From: Anaerolineae bacterium
Lineage (GTDB): Bacteria; Chloroflexota; Anaerolineae; Aggregatilineales; Phototrophicaceae
Reading direction: 5' to 3'
DNA length: 8,060 nucleotides
Assembly: GCA_025454675.1 (NCBI GenBank)
Contig: JALONZ010000295.1
Coordinates: 1-8,060 of the forward strand
Part shown: positions 6,948-8,060 of the stretch, piece after piece
Numbering within the stretch: the stretch's first letter is position 1
Layout of the letters: every line of letters starts with the position of its first letter
The notes under the pieces: model-generated
The model's input: the letters and a program-made list of their open reading frames with translations, nothing else
Database searches by the model: none
What the model was told of the DNA's origin: nothing
Position numbers and translations under genes: made by a program

Positions 6948-7436
6948 TCAGGCTTGATTATCAAAAAATGGCGGATTGGGATTATTAATATTCGGCGAAG
7001 ATTTTATAAACTGTTGTACCCATGCCAGAGCAACTTCTATATTGTCGAAAATCTCGCTTTCAACGGCACCACTAGAAGTTTTTGCGCGTTTCATTGAGAT
7101 ATTTCCAGACATGGTAGAAGATACAACCACAGCTAAATAAGCCTTTTGAGCGGGGTGACTTTTCAACCATTTATCAAAAAATAACGCATTCCCTTTCATC
7201 AACCATGGATTGAACTCATAACCCGTCAAAACCAGATAAGGTAAACTCATCCCACTTGATGAGATATCATGAATCGCAATATAGTCGGCATCTTCTTGCC
7301 ACGAAGCCAATGAATTGTTAATGGCTTTTCCCCAATCAACCATTGTACCCACACTAAGAACATTTTCTACACGATATAAGGCGACCTGATGATCGTAGAG
7401 CCAACTGCGTACAATACCTGTCGTGATTTTTTCCAT
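6948..7436 (-). CDS. 162-residue protein, possibly STAS/SpoIIAA-like, upstream of the kinase
   Basis: A soluble, single-domain-sized protein with no signal peptide or membrane helix. The start at ATG 7434-7436 is chosen because AGAGGGA lies just upstream (GAGG core 7 bases away); a longer frame back to TTG at 7484 would run through the promoter-like AT-rich stretch. An apparent alternation of strand and helix (VALYRVENVLSVG, then a helix around DWGKAINNSLASW, then DADYIAIHDIS, then KAYLAVVVSS) and a C-terminal EIFDNIEVALAWVQQFI resemble small STAS/SpoIIAA-type proteins. No strict family motif is seen, so this is a structural guess only. The tail after FIK is Asn/Pro-rich and probably disordered. 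It is co-directional with the kinase–ATPase–TPR gene 76 bases downstream. That pairing would suit a sensor, anti-sigma-antagonist-like partner or phosphorylation target of the kinase, but nothing in the sequence proves it. Confidence 0.7.
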   Translation of the reverse strand: MEKITTGIVRSWLYDHQVALYRVENVLSVGTMVDWGKAINNSLASWQEDADYIAIHDISSSGMSLPYLVLTGYEFNPWLMKGNALFFDKWLKSHPAQKAYLAVVVSSTMSGNISMKRAKTSSGAVESEIFDNIEVALAWVQQFIKSSPNINNPNPPFFDNQA

Positions 7437-7471
7437 TTGCGTCCCTCTAAGTAATAACCGCAAAAATATAT

Positions 7472-7492
7472 TGTTATATATCAATTATAACA
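7472..7492 (-). promoter_or_regulatory. Putative -10 box within a 7-7-7 palindrome (promoter/operator) of the 162-residue gene
   Basis: TGTTATA (7472-7478) and TATAACA (7486-7492) form a perfect 7-bp inverted repeat with a 7-base spacer. On the minus strand the sequence TATAAT (7489-7484) overlaps one arm and matches the -10 consensus, about 48 bases upstream of the ATG. No good -35 box is visible at 16-19 bases. A dimeric regulator could bind here and block RNA polymerase, but in such AT-rich DNA the match may be chance. Confidence 0.35.
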
Positions 7493-7658
7493 TATTTAAT
7501 TGTAGTTATTTTTCACGTCATTTTCTTAAAGTGTATAGGTTATAAACATCATGTGTCAAGTAGCTCAGCTCCTTTTGAAAGAAAATCAAATTTTTGAAGA
7601 AAGGGATGCTTCTTTAAACTCTGTTGATATTCACAATATAATCCTGTTGCGGGACGTA

Positions 7659-7699
7659 ATATACCACCCCAAAATCACTGCTGTTATGGGGCGGTATAT
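7659..7699. repeat. Stem-loop of 12 positions with one mismatch
   Basis: ATATACCACCCC (7659-7670) pairs with GGGGCGGTATAT (7688-7699), with a single A-C mismatch; 7671/7687 adds one more pair, leaving a 15-base loop. It is not followed by a T-run on either strand, so it is not a clear intrinsic terminator. It may be a small palindromic repeat unit. Confidence 0.5.
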
Positions 7700-7741
7700 A
7701 TGCTGTTTCAAGAATTATTTCTTTACCCAAATGTCCACACG

Positions 7742-7920
7742 CCTTGATTGCTAGTTGCTTGACCTCATCCCCCTGCCCCCGGTTCATTTTGCAGAAAGGG
7801 GAGAAAATCTTATTTTCGGTGGTTTTTAAGTCCACTCTCCACTTTGGAGAGTGGATTTAGGGATGAGGTGGTTTGTAAAAAATGAATTTTCGGTAATTTG
7901 TTTGACCTAGAAATCAAGGT
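7742..7920. mobile_element. Palindromic repeat element 3 (MITE-like) 3' of the surE-like gene
   Basis: About 178 bp. Terminal inverted repeats CCTTGATTGCTAG (7742-7754) and CTAGAAATCAAGG (7907-7919) match at 12 of 13 positions. TCCACACG lies directly outside the left end (7734-7741) and again one base outside the right end (7921-7928), like a short target-site duplication. Nested inside are an inner perfect 10-bp inverted repeat ACCTCATCCC (7762-7771)/GGGATGAGGT (7860-7869) and a perfect 10-bp hairpin at 7831-7840/7846-7855 with a 5-base loop. The C-rich/G-rich layout and GCTAGTTGCTTG...CATCCCC resemble element 1 (GCTATTTGCATTT-ATCCCC), so it is probably a diverged family member. It carries no transposase. 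Confidence 0.6.
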
Positions 7921-7934
7921 TCCACACGTCTTAG

Positions 7935-8060
7935 TTACCCGCGCTTGCCGTATTTTTTCTGACCCTTCAAGAATTGCTGAAGGCGAAAGGGGTCGGTGCG
8001 CGAGGTCATATCCAAACTCATCGGTGTGACCGAGACCAGTTTTTCATGCAACATCACATA
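7935..8060 (-). CDS. surE: Probable 5'/3'-nucleotidase SurE, C-terminal 41 residues (rest beyond window)
   Basis: On the minus strand a frame entering from the right edge reads YVMLHEKLVSVTPMSLDMTS, continues RTDPFRLQQF and ends KKYGKRG before TAA at 7937-7935. The pattern 'VSVTP(L/M)xLD(L/M)Ts' close to the C terminus is typical of SurE, a metal-dependent nucleoside monophosphate phosphatase (survival protein). The catalytic N-terminal DD motif is outside the window, so the call rests on the tail alone. The stop codon lies 15 bases from palindromic element 3, whose insertion just missed the gene. The short basic tail (KGQKKYGKRG) is unremarkable. Confidence 0.65.
   Translation of the reverse strand, partial: YVMLHEKLVSVTPMSLDMTSRTDPFRLQQFLKGQKKYGKRG

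Larger units (their letters stand above)
7437..7934. other. About 500 bp of intergenic DNA with regulatory and repeat features
   Basis: No convincing gene. From left to right it holds an AT-rich promoter region for the (-) gene (about 7440-7550), a featureless AT-rich stretch, a 13-position stem-loop (7658-7700 region), and a palindromic element with terminal inverted repeats (7742-7920). Two short open frames here (a 67-codon one on + at 7551-7754 and a 73-codon one on - at 7614-7835) run through the hairpin or into the element and have no good ribosome binding sites. Confidence 0.6.

Noticed and set aside
7561..7568. TAGCTCAG resembles the D-arm of a tRNA.
   Set aside because: No matching GAGC partner, no anticodon stem, no GGTTCAA T-arm motif and no acceptor pairing nearby.
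7551..7754. 67-codon frame on the plus strand.
   Set aside because: No ribosome binding site before the ATG, composition unlike a conserved protein, and it ends inside the left end of element 3.
7614..7835. 73-codon frame on the minus strand.
   Set aside because: Its start lies within palindromic element 3, it runs through the 7659-7699 hairpin, and it has no ribosome binding site or recognisable domain.

Overview
The window looks like chromosomal DNA of a moderate-GC bacterium, most likely a member of the Chloroflexota. This is an inference from gene content and style: a class I fructose-1,6-bisphosphatase, a YfhO-type membrane protein, a large Ser/Thr kinase–ATPase–TPR regulator, and abundant C-rich/G-rich palindromic dispersed repeats. 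No rRNA, tRNA or other phylogenetic marker is present, so the assignment is soft.

Layout. (1) 2-616 (+): 3' two thirds of fbp, cut by the window edge. (2) 620-775: a 156-bp non-coding palindromic element with imperfect terminal inverted repeats, bracketed by a perfect 12-bp direct repeat. Removing it and one repeat copy restores a tight fbp–yfhO junction in which the fbp stop codon lies inside the ribosome binding site of the next gene. (3) 793-3510 (+): a 905-residue YfhO-like polytopic membrane protein. A second copy of the same repeat family (about 1392-1506) sits inside this gene and is read in frame. (4) 3514-3563: an inverted repeat between convergent genes. (5) 3583-6871 (-): a Ser/Thr protein kinase–AAA ATPase–TPR regulator, broken by a 25-bp insertion at 4236-4260. 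The insertion is bounded by 6-bp direct repeats, and excising it exactly restores the 40-residue TPR periodicity and a 1,087-residue protein. (6) 6948-7436 (-): a 162-residue protein, possibly STAS/SpoIIAA-like, 76 bp upstream of the kinase and probably its operon partner, with an AT-rich promoter region upstream. (7) 7437-7934: about 500 bp without a convincing gene, holding a strong stem-loop (7659-7699) and a third palindromic element (7742-7920) with 13-bp terminal inverted repeats and short flanking direct repeats. (8) 7935-8060 (-): the C-terminal 41 residues of a probable SurE nucleotidase, entering from the right edge.

How it works together. fbp (gluconeogenesis/sugar phosphate metabolism) and yfhO (envelope glycan assembly, by family) were probably one transcription unit, now separated by the repeat. 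The (-) pair (small protein plus kinase) looks like a signalling unit, but the kinase's TPR array is disrupted in this sequence. The most interesting theme is a family of small palindromic elements. One sits at an operon junction, one is tolerated in frame inside a membrane protein gene, and one sits at a gene's 3' flank. A separate 25-bp event has split the kinase gene. I see no phage, CRISPR, toxin–antitoxin or defence locus.
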